A stretch of DNA of 64,000 nt from the NCBI RefSeq assembly GCF_000165425.1, contig NW_001799178.1:248001-312000 (forward strand), given 5' to 3'. Positions within the stretch are counted from its first letter, which is position 1. Every line of letters starts with the position of its first letter. A model generated the notes under the pieces. It worked only from the letters and a program-made list of their open reading frames with translations, had not been told where the DNA came from and searched no databases. This DNA comes from Paramecium tetraurelia. Its lineage: Eukaryota; Ciliophora; Oligohymenophorea; Peniculida; Parameciidae. Below are positions 1-13,566 of this stretch, piece after piece. The position numbers and the translations under genes were made by a program.

Positions 1-1759
1 TATTTCAATTCTATTTTGAAATACTTCTACTTATTTTCAAAATCAACTATTCTTGGATTTTTAGTTACTATTATTCCCAAACTATCATTTTTTATTCTTC
101 CCTTCTCTTTTTACTCTTAAAGTCTTTCTTTTATCATCATATTTAGCAAAGGTTTCCCACTTTCACAAATCTATTAAAATAATTAGTCATGCAATTTTTG
201 CTCTTGTATCTCTAATTCTTAGTATTATCCTTCCATTAATGCAATTTTCTAGGACTCCTTGTGATTCGAATTTTGTTATTTAATAGGGTTCACAATTTGG
301 TAAATAATAAAAAAGCACTCTAAATATGGAGATATTTTCGGTGTAATTTTTATCACTTAAGATTGCGGGAGCTATTACAAAAATTTTATCAAATTTCTCC
401 ATAACTCTATTAACTCTTTACTTTCCAATAATTCTTTAAAATTGATTGATAAACTGTTCTTTTCTCCTACTTTGGCATTAATGTCCCTTACAAACTGAAA
501 GATATTAATCAGCGCCTTATCTCCATTAAATATTTCATCAGATTTTTAAAACTTCTAATTTATCTCCTTAATAGCTTTCTCTATGTATTCCTATATGTAC
601 TAAACAATTAGTAATTGGTTTTCTTTGTTGTTGCAGAGACTTTGAATAATGTTTGAGAAATTCCTCACACTTTTACTCGCATTCGATAGCAAAGTCTTAC
701 AAATACATTCAACTGATCTTTAGTCCAGCTTTACTTTAAATTAATTAATCTCTTTTTATTTCGTACTGATGTTGGTTATAGCCAATATGAGCAATTCCTA
801 GTGTTCCCCTTGAAATTCTGGTAAAAGATATATTAATTCTAACAAGGGAATGGTTAAGCTATTTTCAGGGCTTTAATTTTATTTTTTGCTTTAGAAAAAG
901 TAGTTGATTGAAGAAGTTTGCAAATTTGAAAACAAATACAACACTTTTAATGACACAACATTATATATTTTGCTAAAGTCTCTTACAAGTCCATTTCGTT
1001 TAACCAAAAATTATGGAGGAAAAGACTTAATTTAAGATTCTTTATATTTATTTGTTTTTAATATCAAAAATAAGGTGTCTATTAATTTGTACTCAATATT
1101 TTAAATATTACATAAGGAAATAAAAAGATTAATAGGGAAATTGATGAAACTATGAGATTCTACATAAAGTAAACTTAGTAGTGATTCGGGAAATTCATGT
1201 TTTACAGTTCCTAATTTTTAAATTATGTGTCTTTAAGTAGAGAGTAGGTCTTTTAAAGCTTAAGATTTCAAATGAGGTTTTTTCTATTAGATCTATTACA
1301 AGAAATCCATTTCCCTAGATTCCAAGTTGAAAATATTTTAACCATTATGATGCATTGGTGAAAAGTTAAATCTAACTGGATGGTTGGAAGCATCGTCTGG
1401 AATACTTTAACTAGCTGGAATGATATTCCCTCCTCCAGTAAATTGTTGAAAATGACTCCTAACATTAAGGAATGGACGTTATGGTTCATTTAATTCTTCT
1501 GGGGTTGGTTATTAGTTAATAGGGATTGAGAGCTGGATTATTTCATTTCTAATTTACTATGAAAGAGAGGCTAAAAATTAATGATCAATTCCATCAATTT
1601 CTTGGGGAAATTTTAAAATAACTTCCATCATCATATCTTCATTGAGAACTTCGAAAACTGCTGGATCAATATCATTTTTAAGGAGATCCTCAATTGTTTT
1701 ACCTTATGTTTTCAAAAGATTATAACTCTTTGGATAAAGTTATTAATAATTTTAATTGT

Positions 1760-1800
<41 letters not shown>

Positions 1801-4800
1801 TATACAGGCTATTGTTGTTCTATTATTTCGAGTTAATTGATAACTTATTGTTCATTATTAGTTTAGTCTTGCTATCCTACATTTTAGAAATCCGAAATGG
1901 TCCAAATTGGGCAAAAAGCAGCAATATCTTGATTAGCTTAATCTAAATTGTAGGATTGAAACAAATTGAATCTCGGAGCTGAGAATTGTTCCTATTACTA
2001 TACCTACTCATTTAATGCATCTTAAGTTGTTTAATATTAAGATTAATTTTATTATACTGGCTGTTATTATTAATACAATACTTACCATTAATTCTAATTT
2101 AAAGATCTCATCTAAATATTTGTAATTTATTCCTGAAATTGTCTTTGTTAGTCTAATCTAACACCATAATGAGATTGTCTATCTGAATAGTCTCTTACTA
2201 ATGAATGATAACTATTCCTAACTATCCTACTTTATGGTACTTGTTACACTTGAGATAAAGATCCGTCGTCATCCATTCTTTGAAAATCCATTCTTACTCT
2301 ATCCCGAAATATATTAGATGGTTATATTCTTAGATCTTATTAAGGAAGGTCTCTGTCTTCTTGAATTACTCTCTATTAAGTAACTTAAGTTAATTCAGTC
2401 CACCAATTTACGAGTTAATAATTCTCAACTTATTTATTCTCAGGTAATAAAAGGCTGAACTTACTTGAGATTTTCGTAAACTGAGGTGAAAATTTAACTC
2501 CAGTAAATTAAATTATTGATTTAGTCATTTTCATGAAGGCCAACTCTTCTTTATTAGTGAGAGGATGGTAATGATTCATAATTTCTTTATTTGGCTAAAA
2601 GAATAAAGTATTTTAATTATTCTATCCAAAATCCTTTTGATAATTCAATTCTTAATTATTTTATTCTATAACTTCCTGATCAATCTACTATTAGTTCTAT
2701 ATTTGTAAGTGACTATATGAAGCAGATTCATCGATAGAATCACTGCTTTCTTCTACATCTTGATCAATTTCTCCAGGTTGATCATCATCATCAGTCTAAC
2801 TTAAATTAATATTTTAAGGATCCTCAGCCTCTACTTGATTATTTCCAATTGCAACCCAACTATTTACTTCTTGATCAAATTCTTCCTCTATTGATTCTTA
2901 TATATTGCTTGAATCATATCTGCTCTCAACACTTTAAATTTCGTGATCATCATCTTCATCATCGTTATCTTCATTGTCAAGTTCAAATTCTCCTTCTTCA
3001 TCTTAACTATTATCAAAAATTTCCGTATCCAAGTATCTATTTCTTCTACGGAATGGAGACCATAAATGTTGTAGATCCATTTGATCTTACCTTAAATTTT
3101 AATTTATTTCTTAATGGAAAGAAAGAGGAGGTAGAGGCCATTTAATAAAATATTTTGCTGGATCTTTATAACTTATGCCTTGATTTGGAATAAGTTGATT
3201 ATTGATATTCTCTGGTATTAGTTAGCCAATCATACCTTGTAGTTGAAAATCATCTATATGTTGTACTTAATGCTATCTGTATTTCACAATTTGAGTTTGT
3301 TTATATAGAAGCAAATAAGTTGCCACATTGAATAGCACAGCAAGTGTCTAATTTAAAATTTGTAATTGATTTTCATGGATATAATATTATTTCAAATCAA
3401 AATTTTTAATACAATCTATTAAGAGTTTGATAAAATTAAATGAATTTTGTGGATCATTTACATTTTTAAAACAAATCTTAGCAACCGATCTGATTTGTAT
3501 TAAAAATACTAATGCGTCTAATAAATGACAAAAATTTTAATCTAAACTTTTAATTCTTTAATCTATTCCATCATAGATTTAATTAATGATTTTTCTTCGG
3601 ATTTCAATTGAAAATGGAGCAATAGAATTATTCGACGTTTGATTTAAAATAATATTATCTAAACATAATTCAAATAGTAAGTTCTTTATTGGTTTCATAA
3701 TTTTAGTTATCAATGATAAAAATGAAATTTTACGAGGGAATTCTGCACCCTTAATATCAAATCCTAATTATTTCTGATATGGTTTAAGGAATTTGCTACA
3801 GTTAATTCTAACTAATTTAGGAATTAGAATAGGATAAAGCCTTATTAATGCTTATAGCGCTTAGCATATCGTACTCCATTAAAATTAGTATGACTCGGTT
3901 TTATCAAAATAAGATACGATTATCTATTCAATTAATAACTTTAATAAAATTGAAGTTTCTTATGTATGCTAAAAATTTGACTATAATTACTACTTATCTT
4001 CGCTCTTTTTATTTTTATACTAGGTCTTATTACTTCTTCTGGAATTCACTGAATCCTTATGTTTATAAAAACTTGAAGGTTCTATACAATCAAAAGTATA
4101 AAGAAGAATACCTTTTTTTAAGATATAGTAATTATTTTAAATGTCAAATAAAGAATTCATAACAAATTGAATCTATTTTTTGTAAAAAACTTAGTTTTAA
4201 ATGGCCCTCAACGCTTAATTATTCTTAGGCAATTTTATTTAATTTTAGATCTGTATGTTATAATGAATTGGTTGAAAGCAGGAGGGATTATGATTTTGAT
4301 GAGATATCTACATTAAATGCTAAGATTATTGCTAAGAGATTTACTTGTGGGCCCTCTCAATTTCTTCATTAGATTCTTAATCATATAAAATCTTTTTGAT
4401 TTTTCCCTCTATTTAAGCTATTACAATATTGAAATCGTGGACAACAGATAACATGAGCCTTGTTAAGCTATAAAGGTTATTTTTTGAATCTCCTTTTACT
4501 TTTAGAAGATAGTCTAATCCTCTCATTTGAGAGATAAACTTACAGACATTCTCTTTATTTATTTAGAAGGTTCTAATTAAAATTTCGATGCAGATTTTAG
4601 AAGTTGTATGATTCTACACTTTGCCTTTCAAAATATTCAGTACTCCCAATAAGATATCATTTAAGATATCATGTTGATGTTTTTATTATCTGTAATCATC
4701 GGTTATGAATATAGTTAAGATTGCTAATGCATGATTGACTGCTCTTATTGTTTATTCATCTTCATATTTTAATAATTCTTAAATTAATTTCATCATTTCA

Positions 4801-7800
4801 ATCACTATATAATCATATTCCTAAACTAAGTTTTGCTATTTATAAATGTAATGCAAAATAGTTATTATTAATTTGATATTATTATTATTAAAGGGTTTTT
4901 TAAGTTTTAATTCGCAATCCTTAAATTTTAACTGCAATTTAAACTATTCTTAAACAGCTTGTTTTAAACACATTAATAATGAGGGCATCATTTATCCATC
5001 AAATACTTTAAACAAGGTTTCCTCAAAACTACTAAAATAAAGTATGTTTGTTTGAATGTAACTTTTGAGTTCCCTTTGTTTATTTTGAATTACATCAACA
5101 ATGGAACCTTTGGAATGCTCATTCTTTTAACTTTCTTTGATCTCTAATCTATTCTATTCAACTTTATCTGAATTATCTGATAACCAAGTAGCAGCCATCC
5201 CTACATCAGGAACCCTAATATTTTAGAAAGCCATCGTTATTGCATCATCCTAAAACCCCATGCATCTTAATTATTCTCTAGCCTAAGTTGAATCATTCCT
5301 TTAAATAAAGTTAAATTCTCCAAAATCATCTCTCAAACTAGAAAAAGAAAAAAAATTTTAGCGATCCCTTTCTTTCTTAATCAAATCCTACAAAAATGTA
5401 GGACTTAAGATCATCATTACTTTTTCAATTAGCACTGTCTATAGGTTATAAATATCATCTGAAGTTGAAATTTGAGTAATTTCTAACATAATTTATATGT
5501 CTGAAATTTGTTAAGGTAACAATGACTATGCAAACTCCTGATTCAATTTATCAAATTTATTGATGTATAAGGCCTTTATGACATTAGAGAAATGCTTAGC
5601 CATAATTTTAAGTTGTTCATTAGCACATTGATTAGATACAGTCAGTTTAGCATATGAATGAAGTGCCTTTTGAAAATGCTTAGTAAACTCTGAATTCAAT
5701 AACTAATTTATAAACTCTAAATTTAAATATCTATTTTCAGGCAAGACCTTGCTCTCCAAAAGATTTGTTAGGAATTCCTCAATTGTAGATATATACATTA
5801 TCACTCCCCATAGATTTTCATTCTCTAAATTTTAACTCATAAAAATAAACAAACTGATTATTTGATTAAATTCGTTCTTTTTTCTTACTACATAATTACA
5901 AGAATTAACTATGATATGCTTCAAATTTTAAATGTAAGGGTAAAAAACTGACTTTTTAAATGTTTAATCATTGAAATTATCAAACTTAATTGATCTTAGA
6001 ATTATTCTAAATAGGCAACAGCATTTATTGTGTAAAGTTATAAGATCTTATTAATCCCAATCAATCTAAGGTGAATTTATTAAATAAAGTTTTAAAATTT
6101 CTAGCAAGTATTCTACATAAGAATAGCAAGATGCCATCTAAAGATTTTGTTATATTTATTTCTCATTACACTTTAGAAATTGTAATGAAAATTTGTAATA
6201 TTTTTCTGTAACAGCATGTTAAGTGTTTTCCAATATATCTCCTATTTATGTTTCCCATTAAGTTATTGCAAGCAAGGTTTTCTTTAATATTTTATTGGGG
6301 TTATCGTATTCATCAAATTGCGTTAGCCATCGAAATACTTTCAATAAATCATTTTAGAATTCAAATGAAGGAAATTGAAAGAACATCAATAATGACTCAA
6401 AAAATCCTCTTGAATTCAAGCTAGCTAAATATGTATAGTGAGGGTAATGGAACATCTTAAAAATGAAAATTGACAAATCTTAAATTTGATTAATAATATC
6501 AAAATATTAATCATTAGCCTACCAATCAGATAAGTTTTATCTATTTTCTATTAAACGCAAATATAATTCCTCTATTACTTAATTAACTATTGAGCATACT
6601 TAAGGCATGACTTTATCAATTTTTTGTGTGTATTTAGTTATACACAAGGCTAAGCTACTTAATTACTCCCTTGATGAATGAATTTAATCAACTAATACAT
6701 TATGCATAATAAATTTCATGAAGGTCATTCCAAATTTATTAAATTGCTCAAATCCTTCTTCATTTAAAGAGATGTTAAAGTAAAATGAAAAAATGGCAGT
6801 CATCATTTTATTATCGATAATTGCAGCCTCCATTTATTATATGATTGAATTCAAAGTTTACGGTAAATGAGAATCAATTAATCTTCCAATTAAAGTAGGA
6901 ACTTCATTAGCTAGATGAGAGACAAGAATTAAAGTCTATTAGATTGTTTCATAAAACTGAGGACTAGATTCTAATAAATGTTATAGTTTCTTAATGATTT
7001 TTGATTCAGAGATTTATCTAGCAAAGGTTGGAGCATTAGCTCTATTATATCTTCTCCCTTAATCATCTCTAAAATGATCATTAATTGATTCGATACAAGT
7101 TGCGATAATTTAATCCTATTCTTCAGCTGAAATTTTGCAGTAGCCCATAAGAGTGGGCTATAAGATTTCAATATCAATATTAATCTAATTTTCTGCAATT
7201 TTAATAAGATCATTAAATATTCTTAGATCTCTTTGGATATTATCCTTCCTTGATAAAACGCTTAAAAATATAAGAGCATTCTAAAAAGACTTCGAAGGTA
7301 ATTATAACTTATTATCATGCATCTAAAGTGCCCTAATTAAGGCTGAGGAAGAACCAAGTGCAATATTGCTCCTGCTTAAGATTTTTATCCAAGGTTCAGT
7401 CGAGAAAATTTCAAAGATACTTTATGCTAATTTTTCATTTTTAGCACACGATTCGTTTAAGATAGTTGGGTGATATTATAATGGATAGGTTTACTCTATT
7501 TCAATTGAATTTGGATTCATGGATAAAACATCATAAATTAATTATAGAAATGCTTCGTCATATTTTTTGGCAATAGTATAAGCCACTTGATTTTCACTCT
7601 ATTTTTCGAGAGCGATGATTTCAGTCAGAGTTTGAAGTATTATAGACAATACCAAAGGATCGACTGTTTTCAATTAAAACAATTTCATATACATTTTAAA
7701 ATGATATTCGTAATCTAATTATTCTTCGAAGACTTGATCTAATATTTGTCCACAATTATTGATTAAGCAAAACTAATAAAGAAGCATATACATGAGGAGG

Positions 7801-8750
7801 GACTGTATGTGCAATGAAATCACAATAGATATTGTAGGAATTTGATTTTTTTTAAATTCTCTATCGATGAGGATTTTATATTTCATGGCATCAACCAGAG
7901 GACAGAGGTTTTAATTTGATGCATTCAGATACGTTTTGGACAATGATAGGCTCGTGTTGGAATTTACATCTGTAATTTCAATATTCTAATTATATTGTTG
8001 ACACTACTCTAATTAAGATGGGTTGATTTAATTCTATCTTGTGTATACCGTTCTTGCACAAATCTTGATATGCTTCATTCAATAAATTTGGTTCCATGTA
8101 TTCTATAACCAATTTAGGAAATTCTTCTATTGGAGCTTCACAAAGGCTTTGATAATTTGGATCTTGACAATAATAATCTATTAACTCTATCTTGGTCGAA
8201 GATAAATTATTGTAATGATCTAGCATAATTCTTGTAAAATATATGGTTCTTGGAAGGTACTCTTTCAATTGTTGATTGCTGAGATCCTTTTGTTACGGAT
8301 TGTTTGTATTCTAGGGTTATTTGTAGAGTTTTAATAAAATTAGCATTATTTACTCATAGACTAGTAAATTGTCTGAGCATTCTAGCATATCAAATAATTG
8401 ATCTAATGAATTAAATAATTTTCTATTTTAATTTAATGTCATACCGATAGCACTCTAATTCCAGCATCTGATTTATAAGAGACAGCAGAGACTGACAGTA
8501 AAAACTAGGATTTAATTTTATTTGATCAACTGCTAATTAAATCTGATAATCAAGCTTATTTAATATTAAAGATAATGATCCCTATGATAATTTATGGATT
8601 GGATGAGTATGATCAAGAGCAATTAACATAAAATCGTCTATAAAACAGGAGGAGTATTCTTGAATTATTTTCAACATCTAGACTTATAAGATTAAATACT
8701 CGCAGTTCAATTTCCTTTGGTTGTTCAAGTAAATAAATGGGAATTTTCAT
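1..8750 (-). CDS. HUWE1/Tom1-type giant HECT E3 ubiquitin ligase, C-terminus cut by window edge
   Basis: Transfers ubiquitin from an E2 to substrates through a C-terminal HECT domain. The N-terminus starts MKIPIYLLEQPKEIELR, followed by a 22-nt intron (8678-8699), then a long helical-repeat arm of about 2,000 residues like the DUF908/DUF913 arm of HUWE1. An acidic Asp/Glu/Ser stretch lies at about 2700-3010. A glutamine tract at 1761-1802 precedes a segment with the HUWE1-type motif EIDGIDHQFLASLSQQIR (compare IDPxFLxALPxxIRxEV). The window ends inside the HECT domain at NPRIVDFENKQKYFKIEL, matching the family's conserved PRxxDFDNKRxYFR. The catalytic cysteine lies outside the window. The start is head-to-head with the next gene, 278 nt apart. 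Further small introns in the arm were not all resolved. The family call rests on the two C-terminal motifs, the acidic block and the overall size. Confidence 0.85.
1761..1802 (-). repeat. (TTA)n microsatellite read as a 14-residue polyglutamine tract
   Basis: Eleven perfect TTA units on the + strand, flanked by CTA, TTA and TTG. On the coding strand this is TAA, TAG, eleven TAA and CAA, in frame with the HECT ligase, so it encodes 14 glutamines almost only with codons that are stops in the standard code. Confidence 0.85.
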
Positions 8751-9028
8751 ATTTAAATTAATATAAAAATAATTAATTTATATCTTGACTTCAATATTCT
8801 CTAATAATGAATTGAACTTTGTTCTCTCCTCAACAATAAGCAAGTCAATTGATAAAATACCATTTAGTTTCAATTATAATTTATTAGACTTCAACCAAAT
8901 ACTTTAAGTAACAAAAGTTTAGCCACTTCTCTCGTTGAATATTAAAATTGGATTGGTGAATAATTTAATTCTTTATATAAATAATAACCTCATAAATATA
9001 TATAAATCACATTCTAAAATTTAATCAA
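8751..9028. promoter_or_regulatory. Divergent promoter region
   Basis: 278 bp between head-to-head starts of the HECT ligase (-) and the pyrophosphorylase-like gene (+). AT-rich, no specific motif seen. Confidence 0.35.
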
Positions 9029-10527
9029 ATGGGAATTTGCACTTCTCAAAATGTCTCAGAGAAATTAGACGATAAAGAAGAAGATTATTTAAAACTTGAT
9101 TTTAATCGATTTTCTACTTACCAAAAGTTGGAAAATATTGCAAACAATATCGCATCATGTAACAAATCTCACACATATTTAGAATAACAAATTGATAAAA
9201 TATTTTCATCATTAATTTAAAGAATGATTGCTTCTCGATAAACTCATATATTAAAGATATTAGACAATATTGAAAATTAAAAAAAGTAGCAGTTTATGAC
9301 AAAATTAGAACGTATAGATTTTGAATTCATAGATTCTGTATAGAAATTAAATTACAATTTTTAGCTATTTCATCATTGTTATAAAGAAAATTAGACAGAT
9401 GCCTTTTACTCCAACGTTATTTAAAGCACCAATTGCTTAGACTAGAATTTTGATTTAATAAAAGTAAGGAATTAGGAATTAATTTTAGGAACAAAAAGTT
9501 GGAATAGTGTTATTATGTGGAGGTCGCAGTTCTCGATTACCTGATAAACTATTAAGTGATATAGGACTTCCATCTAAGAAATGTGCATTGTAAATAATGA
9601 TGGAAAGACTGAAAAAAATACTTATGTTATGTAATACTTATTATTTAAATGTTTAAGCTTCTAAAAATAAAGATATTGCTCATTATCCAATTGCAATTGT
9701 TCTTTCAGATAGAAATTCGGAGAAGATTTAAATGTATCTTAAATACTAAGGAGATTTTGAATTTTAATCAATCTATTATATAATTGAGAAATAATTACCT
9801 GTGATTGATTAAAAAGGATAGGTAGTATTTGAATAGGAAAATCAAGCTATTATGACACCTGAAGGGACTGGTTCAATTTTTTTATAACTCAATTCATTCA
9901 TAAAGTAAAAGGGTTTTAGATAATTTCAGTAAATTTCCAAACATGGAGTATCTTCATTTCTTGGGTTTGGATAATCTAGTTGGATTGCCATTAGATCCAT
10001 AAATGCTGAATCTCATTTGTAAATAGAAGGCTGATGCATTATGCAAAGTTATTGAAACTAATTCAATATTAGACGACAGGATATTCTATTCAAATAAACA
10101 ATTTAAGACTATGGAAGAATGGGACTCCACCATAACAGAAAATTCATACAACATGACTTAAATGTTACTGAATGATTTATATCTATCAGTTTCATTTCTC
10201 AATAAAATGAAATCGAATCATGAGAAAGCATTAAAGCTAAATTAGAGATACCACTGTATAAAGAGAGGATCTAATATTCAATTTGAAAAACACATTCAAG
10301 ATATAATCGAAGTAACTGATATAACAATTTTACATCAAACAGAAGATTATGCCTTGCTAATTGATGATCCAAGAAGAGCAGTGATCTAGTTGTCCAATGT
10401 ACATAAGAGATACCTCAAATTAGATGGAACTTAAGAAGAAGATTTAGTTGAAATCACTCCTTAAATGAGCTATTGCGGAGAGGATTTAAAAAAAATTGAA
10501 AATGCCACATACCCCTTGATTATATGA
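9029..10527 (+). CDS. UDP-N-acetylhexosamine pyrophosphorylase-like protein (482 aa)
   Basis: Family members make UDP-GlcNAc from UTP and GlcNAc-1-phosphate. Two 25-nt introns (9464-9488 and 9905-9929, the second ending CAG) give 483 codons. The N-terminal 145 residues start MGICTS, a possible N-myristoylation/palmitoylation site, and form a helical extension. The catalytic part starts LLCGGRSSRLPDK, at the position of the family's LAGGxGTRLG loop, then SDIGLPSKKCALQIMMERLK (compare YDVGLPSRKTLFQIQAERI), PEGTGSIF (compare PDGNGGLY) and LGLDNLVGLPLDP (compare CVDNILVKVADP). The nucleotide loop is altered (GGRSS for GGQGT), so activity is uncertain and it may be a divergent or regulatory member. 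The stop follows ATYPLII. No other family fits better. Confidence 0.72.
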
Positions 10528-11244
10528 AGAAGACAGAGAGCTGTTTGGTTGATATTGACTTTTTTATTAAGATATAAATATTATTGTTTATTATTAGTTG
10601 TTATATATTTTTAATTATATATACTATTAATACTAAAAATACATTTCCCAGAAAATCTAGAAAAACAACAAAAAAATAGTTTTTTTTTATTTGATAAAAT
10701 TAGAACTTGACCTAATAATTCAAGGGGAGGTGAGTCTCCAACATATTTATAATAATAATTATTAGAATTTGTTTATATAAATGAAGCTAATTAATTAAAA
10801 TAATGTTATAATTTTATATCCTATAGAATTAGGTAATAGGAAAGAAATATTTGTTATTTAGCAGAAGAAATTAAGGAGTTATAATGATTATAGAGAGAAT
10901 AATTAAAGCATTCCAGAAAAAGGGAGGAGCCACTTTTTGATCATGGTTAAAAAAGAAAGGGAACTTAATTAATAAGAGAAATAAAGGTTTCATTTCTATT
11001 CCTTGAGACTGAGACTAACTCAGTTGATGCAAAATAATCTTTGGATGAATTTATTTTAGAATCGGATAAAGCTATAGTTTACTTTAAAATTTTGAGTCCC
11101 AATAAATTGTAGATTTTTTAGAATTCTCAACGATGCTTCATAATTTTTTCTATAATAATCGAAAAATTGAATATTTTAAATTTCTTTTATTATCATAATC
11201 AATGTTTCTCTGAATTATAAAATAAATTTAATTCTTTTATTTTG
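10528..11244 (+). other. AT-rich intergenic stretch
   Basis: No supported gene on either strand with the ciliate code. Short open stretches carry no recognisable motif. Confidence 0.5.
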
Positions 11245-12259
11245 ATGAACTATTCTAACTATTCTGAGAAACACAAACGAAGTATATCTCCTATTTTGGA
11301 GAAAACTAGTGAAGGCAGTAAGATGATTCATCATAATAGAGGAAACTATATCAGACATCTTGAATCGTAGTTGGAAAGAGTACAAGTATTTATGTTTGGT
11401 AGGCAGCAACAATAGATTATGAGGGGTGTGAATAAAGGATGAGAGGAATAGAATAATTGATTGAGGTCATGATGAGAGTTGAAGATTTGATAAAGTTATG
11501 AGGTGTTGTAAACTTTGCANNNNNNNNNNNNNNNNNNNNNNNNNNNNNNNNNNNNNNNNNNNNNNNNNNNNNNNNNNNNNNNNNNNNNNNNNNNNNNNNN
11601 NNNTCGACATATAAATACAAAAATGGAAGAATTATATCATAATGAATTAAGAAACATTAATCATCAATGACACGAAACGTAGTATCGATTAGAATTATTG
11701 GAAACAATTTAATAAAAAGAATAATAACCAATATAAGTGGAATTTGAGAAAACTATCAATCGTAAAATCGAAATCATGATGGATGAGATTCAAATAGAGT
11801 GCTTTAAAGGTAGATTTTCATAAATTGGAAGAACGAATAGCTAAATTTGAATTGAAACCAGATACTTAAATAAAAATTCAAGATAACTAGAGTTAGCATA
11901 ATGATAAGAGAGTTGAATAGTAATTAAGTGAAATGAGACGGCTTATGGAGGTGTTATTAAAAGATCAAGATATTTTAAAGAATAATGTTCAAAATTTGCA
12001 TATTGGATTTAATTAGTATAAAGTTCCTGCTTTAACCCAAATTTAAAATCAAGTAAGAAAATCTGTGGTTTAACAACCAGAGGGAGAATCTATAATTTAG
12101 CCCAAAATATTAGCCAAAGATGATAGTAAAACAAGTAAGAATAATAAGAAGTAAAATTCGCAAAGTCGTTCATAATCAAATAAGAAGCTTGGAGATAAAA
12201 TTAATTTTAAATTGAATCGAACTAAAACTAGTAAGCAGATTTTACATTAAAAGAAATGA
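11245..12259 (+). CDS. Hypothetical basic coiled-coil protein, interrupted by an assembly gap
   Basis: Not recognised. It opens MNYSNYSEKHKRSISPI, a basic Ser/Lys/Arg-rich start, and the first part contains HLESQLERVQVF. An N-run at 11520-11603 interrupts it. After the gap comes a helical, charged region (FEKTINRKIEIMMDEIQ), probably a 31-nt intron at 11810-11840, then KFELKPDTQIKIQ, EMRRLMEVLLKDQDI and a basic tail rich in Ser, Asn, Gln and Lys that ends HQKK. Two in-frame TGA codons near the gap (for example 11668-11670) mean the reading across the gap is not reliable, and two separate genes are possible. The 3' half from about 11760 is the best supported part. Confidence 0.5.
11520..11603. 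other. Assembly gap (84 N)
   Basis: Run of unknown bases. The adjacent reading frames are inconsistent, so bases flanking the gap may also be unreliable. Confidence 0.99.
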
Positions 12260-12749
12260 TCGAATGTTGTTTTATTAATTCAATAAAAATGATCATATTT
12301 TACTTGTGCAAAGTTGAAACTTTGTTAATTTAAAAGTCATAGTTTAAATTAATATTAGTATTATGGCAAAACAGATATTAATCTCTTCACCAGTTATCTT
12401 TTGGTTTGAGACAAATTTATGATATTGCATTTGGTTTATAAAATTATACCTTTGGAAACTTCCATCTAAATACAAAAATAATTAATGTGGCAGTTTTACT
12501 TAATTTAATACAAATTCTTAATTATTCTTCTTATAATTAAAAATAATTAATAAACAAAATCTAAGACACATCAATTTATTGGAACAGATTGCGTTTTAAA
12601 TATCAAATATAAATAATTATATTTATCAAATTAATAGAGACTTTATATATTATTAAATCTTATTTGCTCTTATATTAATTTTCAGAATATAAGTGCATGT
12701 AAATCAACATTTTTTTCAATTATTTTTTAAATTGATTTAATCAAATTGT
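12260..12749. other. AT-rich intergenic stretch
   Basis: Nothing recognisable. It separates two genes on the same strand and must contain the terminator of one and the promoter of the next. Confidence 0.5.
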
Positions 12750-13566
12750 ATGGCATCAATTGAATAGCTATCTAAGGTGGAGGATCATGAACAGATACCC
12801 TAAGTTGATTCTTCAACTCCATCACATGAATCAGATTCTTCAGACTCTTCCTATGATTTCGCTTAAGACTTAAACCAAAAGCCCTCATTTAAGAGATCAC
12901 CAGAAGAGGAAAAAGAGCTTCTGTATAAATATAGAGGTATATTTTAAAAAATGAAACAATAGGTAAACATGGGCTAAAGTATGCCAAAATATCAAATGAA
13001 TAACGACAGAAGTTAATAAAATAAGTCACAACTACCGGCTGTACCATAAAAAGTGCAGCTAAAGAATTAAATATCAATTTTTCAACTGCTAAGGCAATTA
13101 TGCAGATCTATAGAAAAGAGGGTCGGACATCAAAGAAAATCAAGAGGGATAACAAGAAAACACTGTCCACTAAGTAAGAAATTCTCAACCAAAGTATTTA
13201 CAAATTTTTAAATTTTTAGCCACTTCTGATAAACCAAATTATGATGAATAAAGACAGACAAAAGTTGATGTAGTCCAAGATAATTTGGAAACAAATCTTT
13301 ATCAACAAGCAGAAGAGACTAATAGGAATTAGGCTCTATTAATTTAATAATTGAATACGTAGGTAAATAAACTCAAATTAATGAATTTTAGAATATGTTA
13401 TTATCTGGCAGAGTACAGTAATTGCAATAGGAAAAATAATAATTAAATCAAAACTTCTCCTACCTAACTTATTAATATAACCAATTATAATAAATGGTAT
13501 CAAAACTAAAAATATCATTCATAGATGTCTCAAATGGTGCCTTCGTATTATCGACCTTATCCTTGA
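12750..13566 (+). CDS. Helix-turn-helix (homeodomain/transposase-like) DNA-binding protein, 235 aa
   Basis: Four introns of 26, 26, 29 and 28 nt (first at 12937-12962) give exactly 236 codons. After an acidic, Ser-rich N-terminus the protein reads ISNEQRQKLIKQV, then GCTIKSAAKELNINFSTAKA and IMQIYRKEGR. This is the shape of a helix-turn-helix as found in Psq/Tc1-type transposases and related transcription factors: a 'TIKxAAKxLxIxxSTAK' recognition region followed by a basic arm. A KKIKRDNKK basic patch follows, then a short coiled coil (VQQLQQEKQQL) and a Tyr/Pro/Met-rich tail. There is no DDE catalytic region, so it is not an active transposase. It is probably a DNA-binding protein, perhaps domesticated from a transposon. 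The HTH is fairly clear; the role is unknown. Confidence 0.65.

Noticed and set aside
1764-1796. TTA repeat considered as a telomere-like or regulatory array
   Set aside because: It is in frame in a conserved coding sequence as glutamine; no C4A2/C3A3-type telomere repeats occur in the window.
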